A stretch of DNA of 64,000 nucleotides, from NCBI GenBank assembly GCA_963932145.1, contig OZ010580.1, positions 36,121,365 through 36,185,364 on the forward strand, read 5' to 3'. The translations under genes were made by a program, and so were the position numbers. The notes beneath the pieces are model-generated. The model did no database searches. It was not told where the DNA came from and saw only the letters and a list, made by a program, of their open reading frames with translations. Positions 44,286-54,874 of the stretch are shown piece by piece (position 1 is the first letter of the stretch; every line of letters begins with the position of its first letter). Source of the stretch: Acanthosepion lycidas. Taxonomy: Eukaryota > Mollusca > Cephalopoda > Sepiida > Sepiidae.

Positions 44286-44490
44286 GTTTTAGAGTAGAGT
44301 GGCTAACCAATCCTTATTGCAGACGCCTACTCCGGCACATTTGTGTTTGTTCAACACCCACAAACCCAACTTGTGTTTTAATCTACTAAGATACTGAATG
44401 GACCTTAGTTACAGTTTCTGGGGTATATGAGCGATTTGAAGAATGTCATTTTGCTCAAATCCTCGGTCACAAGTACAGAGTAACGTAGTA
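44286..44490 (-). repeat. Long tRNA-like SINE, 3'-part copy
   Basis: 'tattgcagacgcctactcc' and 'tagttacagtttctgggg' are shared with 60.45-60.60 kb. The tRNA-like head of that family is missing here. Confidence 0.6.
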
Positions 44491-44639
44491 CGATTATTAC
44501 CAGTTAACCTGGAAGAAATAAAAGAAAAAACGGAAAAGGACGTCTTTACTGCGAAAATAAGTGAGAAAGCAATTGAAAGAGAGTAAAAAATAACGAAATC
44601 CAGACTTAAACGATTACTCTCTATGCAACGGTGTAGTAA

Positions 44640-45575
44640 TGTTCGGGCAAAGGGTTGCAATACCTAGTGTGTCGCAGAAGAATGAAATCTCTGATGAGAA
44701 GTTTCGTATATTGGACCAAGATTTTGAAAAAAAGTGGAAGTTTGCAGAGGTTGTGCTCTGGCAAAAAAACCCCCCAAAAAACTACCTATCACGAAGATGG
44801 GACATCGGTCAAAGACAGACACGCTGTGGTCAAGATTGCATATAGATTTTGAAGGTCCTATGAATAGAACACATTACATTGTGGTAGTTGATAGTTTCAC
44901 TAAATGAGCGGAAAATTATAAGTGAAAAAATCCAACATATTCAGTGACATTGAGTTTTATTGCGCATAAACTTTTTGCGCAATATGGAATACCAGATACC
45001 GTAGTCTCTGATAACGGAACACAGTTCACAGGTAAGGACTTCGAAAACTCTTGTAAGTTGTGCTCCATTGAGCATATTACGACAGGGCTGTATCACCCAA
45101 TGACAAAAGCGTTGTGGAAAGCAAGTCTTGAGAAAGTAAATGAGGAAGCACTTCAACATTTTCTGAGAGTTTACCGTATAACACCTAACTCCAATACACC
45201 ATCCGGTATGTCGCCGTCGGAATTAATGTTTGCTAGAAAAATAAAATTTGAAGGTCGGTGATAAAGTGTTTTTAGAGCATATAAGGGTAGAAAAGAAACG
45301 TCATAATATCAGCAATAATCGAGAAGTTGATTTACATAGTAAAAGGAAAGAGATTTGAACACAAAATCAGCTGAAAAAGGTTAATCGATGAAAGACCTGA
45401 AACATCGGAAGAACTATATGACGTTTTCTATGTGCCATCACCACAACAAGTCGTGGAACCTACAAGGACAAGTTCCAGAAAGCATACTAAAGAACTGGAA
45501 GTGGATCCGAGACGGAAAAATCTACAACGTCAAGTACGTTGGCGAACTCTCCATAAAGAGAAGGAGATACTAATA
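44640..45575 (+). pseudogene. Ty3/Gypsy integrase remnant
   Basis: A CRGCALAKK piece of the HHCC zinc domain near 44745, LHIDFEGPMN near 44838 (first catalytic Asp), HYIVVVDSF, then FAQYGIPDTVVSDNGTQFTG near 44974 (second Asp). The helix that should hold the catalytic Glu is shortened, reading MTKALWKASLEKVNEEAL, so the triad is incomplete. The C-terminal tail includes a DVFYVPSPQQVVEP segment. Several frameshifts. Confidence 0.85.
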
Positions 45576-45581
45576 CTACTA

Positions 45582-45585
<4 letters not shown>

Positions 45586-45621
<36 letters not shown>
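45586..45621. repeat. (TA)n microsatellite
   Basis: TA run between the integrase remnant and the 3' LTR. Confidence 0.95.
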
Positions 45622-45623
<2 letters not shown>

Positions 45624-45644
45624 AAAGGTATGAATCTCAAAGGG

Positions 45645-45790
45645 TGTGATGCTGTGGAGTAAATAGTACACCCTTGGTGACTCTATGAACAAGTGCATAT
45701 CTATAAAAAGTTCCAGGTCCGAGGTAAGAGAGAAGCCGTTTGGAGTCAGGCGGTCAGCTGCCTGTCTCCTATTGTGTATTTGATTAAAAC
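45645..45790 (+). mobile_element. Ty3/Gypsy 3' LTR remnant
   Basis: Aligns with 37155-37260 over about 100 bp. Begins around 'tgtgatgctgtggagtaaat'. Exact LTR ends and a target duplication could not be fixed. Confidence 0.6.
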
Positions 45791-45899
45791 ATATTATTAT
45801 TATTATTTAAACATATTATTAAATATAACAGACAATGAATGTCTATTATAGCGGATCATGAGCCTTTCGAATGTTTGTTTTAATTTCGGGCGAAAATAA

Positions 45900-46184
45900 C
45901 GACAAAACATTTAGATCTTTTTTTTATTAAGTTGGTCCTAAGCTTTCGGTTCACTTCAGCCATCTTCAGAGTGGTTATACAGGCATGAAACAAACATATC
46001 CATCGTCAAAGATGACATTTTGTTATTTGGACATAGCTATTGCTATGTGACATTAACGCTCGCGGAATAGCAGACGCAGATCGTAAATTCAAGATGCAGT
46101 TCTATGACGTCATACCACGCGACAGACCAAAGTATTACAACTGAACCAATATCTAGATGCAATGTAATGTGTTGTGACTAGTTT
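45900..46184 (-). mobile_element. PLE 3' UTR with CRE palindrome and hammerhead-like core
   Basis: Minus-strand order: hairpin 'acatagc-aata-gctatgt', TGACGTCA (46105-46112), then 'ctgaaga', an imperfect GGC stem and 'gaaag' (45943-45969). This is the same order as at 15.89-16.13 kb. Confidence 0.65.
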
Positions 46185-46470
46185 GAAATGCAATTTTGTT
46201 GAGTGTGTGTTAATATAGATGGCCTCCAATATATTAAGTTTTTTTTACTGTGTATGCGTGAATATTATTGTGGTATCAAGTAATATCTGTCTAATATTAT
46301 GTACATAGCTATGTGTTTCTAAGAAATGTTTAACAGAACTAAGATCAGAATGGTGACAGGTAAGTCTACGAGAGAGCGTGGTTGTAGTAAAACCAATATA
46401 TGTAGCGGGTTTATTATTATCATCAGAGATAAAATCTCTGAACGGGCATGTAAATTGAAATGCTACATTG
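46185..46470 (-). pseudogene. Penelope-like element, GIY-YIG endonuclease part
   Basis: The minus strand reads [19 protein letters not shown], then PATYIGFTTTTLSRRLTCH (GIY-YIG core, here YIG with the SRRL arginine), SSVKHFLETHSYV, one stop, and KLNILEAIYI, which has the conserved catalytic Glu. The preceding CPFRD is the cysteine-bearing approach to the domain seen in PLEs. One stop interrupts it, and the 5' part is cut by the TA array at 46498. Confidence 0.85.
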
Positions 46471-46497
46471 TTTTTCTTTTGTAGAGGATTTAGTTGT

Positions 46498-46499
46498 TA

Positions 46500-46573
<74 letters not shown>

Positions 46574-46640
46574 GTGTGTGTGGTGTGTGCGTGTATATAT
46601 ATATGTGTATATATATATATATATATATAATGTGTGTGTG

Positions 46641-46686
<46 letters not shown>
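46498..46686. repeat. (TA)n(TG)n compound microsatellite
   Basis: Three TA arrays separated by two copies of 'aatgtgtgtgtggtgtgtg'. The Tyr-Ile frames in this span are artefacts. Confidence 0.95.
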
Positions 46687-46689
<3 letters not shown>

Positions 46690-46986
46690 TCAAGAGTGTA
46701 TGGTCACTGTCAGTTTCATGCCTCCATTTCTATATATGTACAGGTTGTATCTCCGATATAAAACATTCTTTTCTCAATATAATGAATTATGTATACTCAA
46801 TAAACAAAGAAAAATTCTAAGGTCTTGGTAAATTCTTTGAACTTTTCTTTATTAACCATTGTTTCTCTAATTCTTTATGGATCAATTCTTCATTTATTTG
46901 CAAAATCTGGTCTCTTTAATATAAGGGTATGTTCTCGCGATTTTATGAATTTTGACAAATTTCTGTCAGATATACATATTTATGTA

Positions 46987-47065
46987 TTAGGTTGGTGCAA
47001 AAATAACATCGGTTTTTGACGTTACAAATACGTCAAAAACCGACATTATTTTTGCACCAACTTAA
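46987..47065. mobile_element. Mariner-type hairpin MITE 3 (79 bp, TA target duplication)
   Basis: Begins 'ttaggttggtgcaaaaataa', ends 'tttgcaccaacttaa', with TA at 46985-46986 and 47066-47067. Loop near 47025. Confidence 0.95.
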
Positions 47066-47067
47066 TA

Positions 47068-47093
47068 TTTGTGTGTGTGTGTGTGTGTGTGTG
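47068..47093. repeat. (TG)n microsatellite
   Basis: TG run directly after the MITE. Confidence 0.9.
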
Positions 47094-47099
47094 CATAAA

Positions 47100-47755
47100 G
47101 TGCTAGTTAAACCCATTTTCGGAACTCTAAAATCGTGTCCTTGAGCTACATTTGCCCTTGTTCAAACGAATTCAAAATTTGTGTAGTATTATACGGAATA
47201 AATATTTTAGCATAGACATTCACAACACATTCCAACTCCTTACAGCTTCAATTCGAATAAATTCTGTATCATTCCCAAATTATGATAATATCTTAATATT
47301 TGTTGAACAGGCTCCGATCTGTCACTTCACGCTGGTCTCTGTTAAGAGATCTGAAAAGAAGAGATTGAGTTTTACCATTTTGACATTTCTTCAGTCGTAC
47401 GACTTTGACATTTTCAGTGTCGGTTCCAGCAACTTGGCAGTTATCTTTTGATCATATCAAAAGAAAGTATTGTTTTTTTTTTCTCTCTTTCTTTCTTATT
47501 TATAATATAATTCTGCTTCTCCTTATTTTTATCCGCTGTTTTCGGTGTGATGAGTAATCGATTCATTTGTGCCCGATTTTTGCTTTCACCAATTTTGCTT
47601 CACCCATGCTGATTTTACCCGCATCTTCTTCTTTAGTTTCACCTTTCAATCTCTTAAACAACATCCGTTATGTATTTTTAAAAGCCCGCGTTCTTTGAGC
47701 TGGTAGATTTTTCGCTGTTAAATATTTTTGTGTTTTAAGCTCTTTTTCTTTCTCC

Positions 47756-47786
<31 letters not shown>

Positions 47787-48520
47787 TTTTTTTAAACAAT
47801 ATCCATTATCTCGAACTTGGGGGCTGAGAAAAACAGACCCACTATAAATAATAGATATTCTACGAGAAGAAATTCAAATCAGTTTTTATCCATTTCAATG
47901 ACTTTTGCATGAACTTCTGATATATTTTTCTTATATATGTGGGCGGACAGCCTACTCTTTCCAAACAAATGGTTCAACTTGTGCCTGCCTCGTGATCGAG
48001 ATAGTTGTGTATTTTGTGGCCAGTGCTCGAGCTCAGGTAAAAGCCATGATTTAAAATTTGAATCTCAATGCAAGCTGGTGTTCCCTACGGATGCAATATG
48101 ATCTTCTAGGTTTTATTTCTCTCTGTTCTAAGGGATGCGCCCATATTTTATATTTTTATAAATGCATACAAAGGTTAGACGAACAGAAAGCCAAAAGTTT
48201 GTATCACATATTGACGATAAAATTCACCGCCAGAATAATCGTCTATGGGTCTCCCTTGGCGCTATACAATATTCTTGTCCTTATTTACTATCCTATATTA
48301 ATTTTAGTGAACAGCTGTTAGCTGGTGGGTGTGCGTATGACAGCAATTAGGAAGGCAGAAAGTAAGATTCCAAGCGCAAGTCAGTCAGTTATGTGCCATG
48401 TGTGATACACTCTTTGGCGATCATGTATCTTTCAATACATGACTAACAAAGCAGAGTTTTACCGAAGTAGGTTGCCATTTCTTTCTGCGGTAGACCAGTT
48501 GCATCCAAGGCCGGTCTGTT
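47100..48520. other. Unassigned sequence
   Basis: Poly(T) at 47769-47793. No recognised gene or repeat. Confidence 0.5.
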
Positions 48521-48524
48521 CTGC

Positions 48525-48690
48525 TATTTAACCATAGCGGGGCGGAGAAGACTAGGATTCATACCTTTCCTAAGGGTATTAGCACGTAAGTAAATGTAAT
48601 CGATTCGACTGGAATTCGAACTCGGCTCTCCGTTTCCTCAATCCGATCCGTTATCCATTACTCCTAGCGCAAGTATCTCTGGGTAATTAT
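48525..48690 (-). repeat. tRNA-Arg-like SINE, best copy
   Basis: Minus-strand order: 'aggagtaatggataacggat' (A-box region, very close to the tRNA-Arg D arm), then B box 'gagttcgaattcc' (complement of 48611-48623), then tail 'taatacccttaggaaaggta'. tRNA-Arg-derived SINEs are known from octopus. Confidence 0.75.
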
Positions 48691-50150
48691 GGATCCGTTT
48701 GAATTATCTCCAGTCTTGGCAAAGTTGTTTAATCGCTACTTGAGATAGAAATGTTTCTCAAGAAGTGGAAGTTAACATAATTTGTCCCTTTTGTAATGTT
48801 CATCCTGGTCGCAATACTACTTTATCAGCCATCTTAATGTTATTAGAAAATTCTTTGAGTCAATTATCATCAAGGAAGTAGTTGCCACCTTCCCCAGAAA
48901 AAACCTCCTGAGCGAAAAAAAAACAGTTTGGGTTTCGGTCCTCTAGCTTCCCTGTTGTTATATTCTGTCCTTACAGAATTAGTGAAGTACAAGATACCAA
49001 ATTTATCAAGAGAGCCATTGCTCTAGATATTTGACTCTAAGTCTGCCATAGGAGGTTGCTACACAAACTCTCCACCTATGGCATCTGTGGTAGAGTCTGC
49101 GCAAGTATCAAGCCTTCAAGGATCAAGGATTTCAATCAAACTCGTTGTGAATGTCCGGTATTCTGAAACCCATGAAATCAGTGCACCCCCACGGGACTCT
49201 CATCTAGGCCCTACCCTCTTTTTGCTTTTTATTAACGTCATGGAACATTTTCAGATCATTAGATAACAACTATGCAGATGACACCAGATTTTATCGAAGC
49301 ATCTTTAGAAATCAAGATGTTTGAAGCCTTACAGCCGATCTCTTCCGTGATCTAGCTCTAACAGATCAACTGGGGTAAAATGTTTTATAACTTTCAATAC
49401 CTCAGAATCTAACCTAGTAGTGTTTCATCATCACTGATCAGAGTTTTTTTTTTTTTTTTTACCAGTCACGTGGAACGGTTGCCCTCCCAATGAGACTCTA
49501 AGCCTTGAACGTCTCTTGAAACTTAAGTTCATTCCAGACCAAAATACGATTCGTTGCATATGATGCTGAAAAAATGGTCAGCGCATTCTACCATTCTATA
49601 AAGTACCTGACTCCTCCTGGTATGATTTATCTTCTACATGAGTCAGATGCGACCAGAAATGAAGTATCGTTTCCATATCTTGGCTGGCGCTGCTCAGTCC
49701 TTATCCCCCAACCTGGATGAAGTTCATAATCGTATACGCGGTTTTGTAGGGGATGATTTCGTTTCCACTTCTTTTCACAAAGACGCAACTTCTTAAGCCT
49801 ATCGTTGAACTTTTTAGTTCCGCTAATTCAGACCTTTACAGTTAGGACTCGCCATGCTGCACCCACGGAGTTGAAACATCCTCATTTTCTCTGTATTCCA
49901 GTTACAAAGAAGAAATTTCAACTCACGCAGCTTTTTTCTCCCGAGAACTGCTACATTATGGAACAGACTTGGGTGCTTCCCTAGAAAATTACAATCTTAA
50001 CCTCTTCAATTCAAAGGTCAATCATTATCAATCATCCCCATAATCTTCATTTCCTTCTACCTCCTTTTACATCCATATCACATACCTCATTCTGTAACCG
50101 TTTACCTTGAGTGACTTTTGAAACTTATATTGGGTGAATGTTAGTTCTGC
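48690..50150 (+). pseudogene. CR1/Jockey-like LINE reverse transcriptase, longest piece
   Basis: In order: MDPFELSPVLAKLFNRYL near 48691, FFESIIIKEV near 48850, NLLSEKK near 48905, LGPTLFLLFINVM near 49203, YADDT near 49273 (polymerase catalytic Asp pair), LDEVHNRIRGFVGDDFVSTS near 49715, RTATLWNRLGCF near 49945 and LQFKGQS near 50010. Then comes the 3' UTR 'ccatatcacatacctcattc'. At least ten stops or frameshifts. The SINE at 48525-48690 sits at its 5' edge. Confidence 0.9.
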
Positions 50151-50179
50151 AACCGCTATTGGGGTTAAATGAAGGACCT

Positions 50180-51235
50180 GCTGGGATTTCTAGGTTTGCT
50201 CGGAGCCAGTTTAGGAGAAGCACTACTAATTCAAAACCAGCTGGGCATAAGGCTAGCAGTAACGAGTACAAGATACTTAGTATTGGGATCTCAGCAGCAT
50301 TACCTAGTGTGATGGAGCTGTAGCCCAATGCTCCACAGAGTGTGTTCAGATTCGAGAAGAGTACGAGGAGGATGCTGGGTGTCTGGTTTCTGTGATGCCA
50401 ACGAACACTCGTTGTCACTTTCGTAATGCTCGTTGTAGTAGAGACTTTGTAATCGCAGATACAACTATAGTAACGCCGTTGAACAGTACTGGTATCAAAC
50501 GCCTTCGAATAGCACTCGCACTAATATTACTTGCTCGATAATACTCGCTCGAAAAGTAATCCGTATAGTGATCTGAATAGAGAAATAGTATAGTGAATAG
50601 AGTAGGGAATAGCGGACTGAATAGTGATAGAGTAGAAATGGCAATCTGTTTAATATAGAGGATAGACTAGAAATAGCGATGAATTAGACGTTACACTACT
50701 TTCCTCACGTGGTCTGCTTAATTCACTAATGGGATCACCTGCGTTTGCTCACTGGCGATCTATGTTCAAATCCAAGTGTCAGGAGCGACACTTTATTCCT
50801 ATAAAACCCTGGCTTTAGTGAAGTACTGAGTAAGTTAGTTTATTGCGCCGTCAGTGCTGACTGAGCCTGACCCTTTCTATATGCCCTATGTTGAGTTTAA
50901 TAAATAGCAGTAATCTGCCCGATATTCAAATTCTAGAACAGTGAATTCTTTCATAAGGAATTCAGTTTCAGACATGATTAATATGATGTCTTTTATTTTC
51001 CAAATTGTCATGCGTCCTAAATTCATCCGTTAAATTTTTATTTTTTTCTCTTTCAGTCTTTGTGTAATTTCTCTTCTTGACTAACCAGGGTTGTTTAAAT
51101 GATTGATTTGTTTTTTTACGATTTATCAACCTTTTGCACGTTATACAAAGCCAGAAAATATTTTTAATGATTTATTGATACAAGTCCTACTAATTAACTC
51201 AAAGTTGGAGGTAGAAGAAATTAATTCATAGCTTT
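50180..51235. other. Unassigned sequence with GAATAG-rich segment
   Basis: Irregular short repeats of 'gaatag' and 'gatagagtag' fill about 50565-50690. 'atgttcaaatcc' at about 50763 resembles a B box, but an A box is not clear. 'aataaa' at about 50900. Confidence 0.45.
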
Positions 51236-51237
51236 CA

Positions 51238-51340
51238 CTCAGAAAGAGACAACTGAAATTTTGAAGCTACATAATAAGGAAGGTAGGTTTAGAGAATTTA
51301 ATACTCACAGGGCACACTGAAGTTAAGATGTGCAGAGGAA
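51238..51340 (+). pseudogene. RTE-like LINE C-terminal scrap
   Basis: Reads RKRQLKF, one stop, then IIRKVGLENLILTGHTEVK. This is the same block as 31.38 and 40.17 kb. Confidence 0.65.
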
Positions 51341-51600
51341 TTTTTTTAAGCATTTCACCCCAAGCAAAGCAGGAGTGCCACTAGCACGCAAGGCTTCACA
51401 GAGAGTGGGAGTAAAGAGGGTTGTTTGAGGAAAGGATTCAGAGAAGGACGGTGATCAAGTCCATGGCATCAGAAGATGTCGAGTGACATTACATTTGAAT
51501 ATTTGAAGATTATATCTATCAGGGAAGCAAGTAAGAGGAATGGTGTTTCACTGTCGGGAAATGCGAGAGAAGAAATGCTCAAAAACGTTTCCTGAACAAG
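51340..51600 (-). repeat. CR1-like LINE 3' end
   Basis: Minus-strand 3' end 'tgctttgcttggggtgaaat' followed by an A run. Homologous to 6410-6640 and 51835-52100. Confidence 0.75.
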
Positions 51601-51834
51601 ATCAATTTTGTAGTGGTGTTTGTGTACATACTTATTTAAAAAAAAGAAACGTTAAAAAGAACTTGTTCTAATCTCATAGAAATTTAGATAAATACAAGAT
51701 AAGTCCAGCTTTAATGATAACAAGTCTTATGAATTAGCATACTCATGTTTGTTTAATCACGAGACATTGTCCCCTGCACCATCAGATTTTGGTCAGATGA
51801 GTCTTGCAATCGGTGATTCTCAGGAAAATGTTTT

Positions 51835-52450
51835 TAAGCATTTCACTCTAAACAAGGCGGGAGTACCATTAGCACGCAAGGGGTTACAGAGAGTGAGAGT
51901 AAAGAGGGGTGTTTGCGGAAATGATAAAGAGAAAGACGAGTAACAAGATCAAGGTATCAAAATATGTCAATTGATATTACACATGAATATTTGAAGATTA
52001 TAGTTATCAAGGAAACAAGTAAGTGGAAGGGAGTTCCACTGTCGGGAAGTGCAAGAGTTGAAGCTGTTGAAGTAGAAAAGACGGTTACATTTAATTGTTT
52101 CGACAGTGAAAGGGTGGGATCGAGCTGCCAACCTAGTAGTACGCTTAAATTCATGAAGTTGGGTTACCAGTGAATTTAGCTCGTCAGAGCACTTGCCATG
52201 AAAATATTTGTTGAAAAGACAGATGGAAGCCATATCACATTTGTGAGAAAGCGACTGTAGATGCCAGATCAGGAGTTATCACATTGCATATCCGTCTTTT
52301 GAACCTCGAGATGAACAGCAGGGACACCAGACCATATATGGCAACAGTATTCAATGCAAGGACGAATGGTAGATTTGTAGATTTGAAGGATGGATTCAGA
52401 CAAGAAAAACCTTCTGGCACGACACAGATGAACGAATAACGTGCTACAAA
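51835..52450 (-). pseudogene. CR1-like LINE ORF2 end and 3' UTR
   Basis: The minus frame 51967-52233 reads LFNKYFHGKCSDELNSLV, then AARSHPFTVETIKCNRLFYF and SRQWNSLPLTCFLDNYNLQI. This is the complete conserved C-terminal block YFHGKCSxEL / RSHPFTV / WNSLPxxCFxxxYNLQxF of CR1/Jockey-type reverse transcriptases. The plus-strand frame 51964-52173 is its shadow. Confidence 0.85.
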
Positions 52451-52589
52451 AGGGTGACTAATTAATTGACTGATTTGTTTTTAAGTCTTATCCTATTACA
52501 GGTTATTTAAAGACAGAAATATTTTTAGATTGAAAGAATTTTGGGGGAGATAATAATAATAATACTAATACAATTCCTACTAATAAACA

Positions 52590-52725
52590 CATAACTGGGG
52601 CGAGAAAAACGATGAATTCATAGCTTCCACAATGCTATTTGAGCGTAAGTAAATATAAAGAACCCGACTGGAATTGGAACTCGGCTCTCGGATTTCCAAT
52701 TCCGAGCCGTTGTTTATTACATCAT
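52590..52725 (-). repeat. tRNA-Arg-like SINE, partial
   Basis: B box-like 'gagttccaattcc' on the minus strand (complement of 52670-52682) and flanking 'gagcgtaagtaaat' as in the 48.5-kb copy. Confidence 0.55.
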
Positions 52726-52734
52726 CATCACATC

Positions 52735-52855
52735 CAAGCTCACAGCATCTGGTATTCACAAGCGGTCACCCATCTAAGTACTGACCAGGTTTGACGTTAC
52801 TTAACTTCAGTGACCGTATAAGCAAAACGCTGTTTCAAAGCGATATGGCCTTAAC
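52735..52855 (-). repeat. 5S rRNA-like sequence, near full length
   Basis: The plus strand reads 'agcatctggtattcacaagc', 'ggtcacccatctaagtactg', 'accaggtttgacgttactta' and 'acttcagtgac', ending 'gatatggcc'. This is the reverse complement of 5S rRNA from its 5' GCCATA end to its 3' GGTGCT end, about 120 bp. It has many substitutions, so it is a pseudogene or 5S-derived SINE head. An inverted copy of the first 14 bases occurs at about 52957. Confidence 0.8.
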
Positions 52856-52989
52856 CCCTTGAACGTTCAAGGATCTCCACAGTTTTCTGTCTTGCTTTCA
52901 ACAATATTTAGACTCTTCGTTTGTTGTATTCAAACATGTCAAGGCTTAAGGCCATATCACATTAAAAGGCCAGGGTCTTTGATCTTTTG

Positions 52990-54580
52990 TTTTGCTTATC
53001 CAAACATCTGGTTTCAGAAACGATGCTAATTGATTGATCTGGTCCTTACGATGCTGGTGTCAATGAGGTGTTAAGAAGACGATAAGTAGATGATACGTTT
53101 CAGGGGACTTAAGAAACACTTTTATTTTATTTATTAAAATTAGACTACTAATACAGAGACATGCACACACACACACACACACACACACATTATGAAATGG
53201 ATTAAGTGCGATTACTATTTAATATATTTTCTGTTTATACGTTATTTCTAATGGATACAATTTATTTAAGTAAATGCTCTGTTTTTTAAATAAACAAGTA
53301 TTAATTACATGTACTGGCCTGAATGTTCAAGAAAATTCATAGAAAATATGTGCTTCTCCGAGAGGAATCGAACCTGTAACCCCAAATCGAACCTTCATTT
53401 GATCTGATGTTTGTGGCTGAATGATTAACAGTACCTCAACTATGGCTTAATTAGTAAGACTTATATCACTAAATCGCTATTATCTCCAAAAAAGAAATCG
53501 TAGAATCTAAAAATAGTTTCTGGCCTTAAATAACTCATAAAGGGCTGATAATCCGTGGAAAAGAAACAATCTTTTTACTGGAAAAAACAGAAGGTTCGCG
53601 AATTTCTAATAAAAATAAAACGAATAGTGTTAGAATGTGAGGGACTTGATCGCATAAAAAACTGATTTCCTCCCGTTTTCTCACAAGGATACATATTTTT
53701 TCTGAGCAGTCCTGTGTTATATCTTTGTATATTTCCCGTGGCCGCTGCTGGTCAGTTTTGGAGTTCAGTTAAATGTCAGGATCTTCCAGGTCGAGGCCAT
53801 CCTCGGTTTGAAAATTAGTACAATATGGCTTCCCTTTCTTGATTTCATTCTATTTTGGCATTTTACTGACGTTAAACTAAGCTTGGTAAAGATCATTTTC
53901 TCGATGATTACAATGATTTGTCTCCTCTTGAAAACAAGATAGGTAATTACCACGATATAAAAAGTATTGTATTGTAAAATTGTTACGAAAAAATATAAAT
54001 CGGCCATATATAGATTAAATAAAAGCATTTGTTTTTGCCTCAGGCTTCATTTTAATCGAAATTATATCTAGTAAACAATGAATTAATCTCCTTCCCGGCA
54101 AATAATTTTGGGAAAAAAACGTTTGATTTTCAGGCGAATTTTTATTTGTTTTCTATATAGTAACTAAGAAACTGAGGCACCTTAAAGTACTCGAGCGGTG
54201 GCTAACACCTCTACCAGACGTATGAGTTTACAATTGGACTTGTTTCAAGTTCAGGTCATAAAAAGAATCAAGACTTACGTATAAACACGTTTGTATCTGG
54301 TTTTTGAAAATTATATTTTAGACGTGTTTATTTGTCCATGTCCGAAAAGTCACTTTCGGTGACAACGTATATACACGTCTACGCCGGGGAAGGTATTAAG
54401 CAATCTAATCTTATTCGACTTTTAATTTTTTTCAAATTGATTTCACCGAAGATTTTGGAATAAAAAAAAATGATATTTTTAAATAACCGATTTAACATCG
54501 ATAAATTTTCACAAAGTGTTATGTTGTGGAAGTTTATTCATTTTGCTAAAAAAATACGTATTATAATCAGTTATTTTTTC
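52990..54580. other. Unassigned sequence with (CA)n and a tRNA-like scrap
   Basis: (CA)n at 53164-53190. On the minus strand 53360-53440 a good B box 'ggttcgattcc' (complement of 53364-53374) follows a poor A-box region. No gene is recognised. Confidence 0.45.
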
Positions 54581-54584
54581 TCAA

Positions 54585-54870
54585 CAGAACTCTCTTGTAG
54601 TTGGGGGTGGTATCACTTTCTGGTTTCTTTCAGAAGGAGGTAGCAGGGAAGTAGAAGTGCTTTTTCCCCGTCGGAGTAGATGCTACGGTTGTAGTATCTG
54701 TTCCGTACCGGGGGCCTTCTCATCTCGTTTGGGTTGTCCCCACCCGTTGCATAACCTCTGGTCCGTAGCGGTGGTATGAACAGCTAAGACCAGCAGCCCA
54801 AGTGAAAACACTCTGGTCTTGTTAAAACCCCGACCTTGGGTAGTCAAGGTAAATCCAGAACTCTCTTGTA
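54585..54870. mobile_element. 256-bp insertion with 15-bp target site duplication
   Basis: 'cagaactctcttgta' occurs at 54585-54599 and again at 54856-54870, bracketing 54600-54855. The insert is GC-richer than its surroundings ('ttccgtaccgggggcc', 'gtccccacccgttgc'). A 15-bp duplication fits target-primed reverse transcription of a SINE or truncated LINE. No poly(A) or tRNA boxes are seen, so the family is unknown. Confidence 0.75.
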
Positions 54871-54874
54871 TAGG

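Noticed and set aside
46490..46693. Several 60-70-codon frames rich in Tyr, Ile, Cys and Val, as also at 424-642, 6233-6415, 8317-8502, 8893-9163 and 58136-58419
   Set aside because: They are translations of TA, TG and CA dinucleotide repeats and have no independent coding evidence.
51964..52173. Plus-strand frame conserved with 6538-6741 (KIIVI...GVPLSGSAR)
   Set aside because: Apparent conservation comes from being the antisense of the LINE ORF2 ending, whose minus-strand frame gives the known WNSLP motif.
54190..54260. Possible tRNA-like A box 'tcgagcggtggctaacacc'
   Set aside because: The expected B box reads 'gtttcaagttcagg', too poor, and stems do not form.
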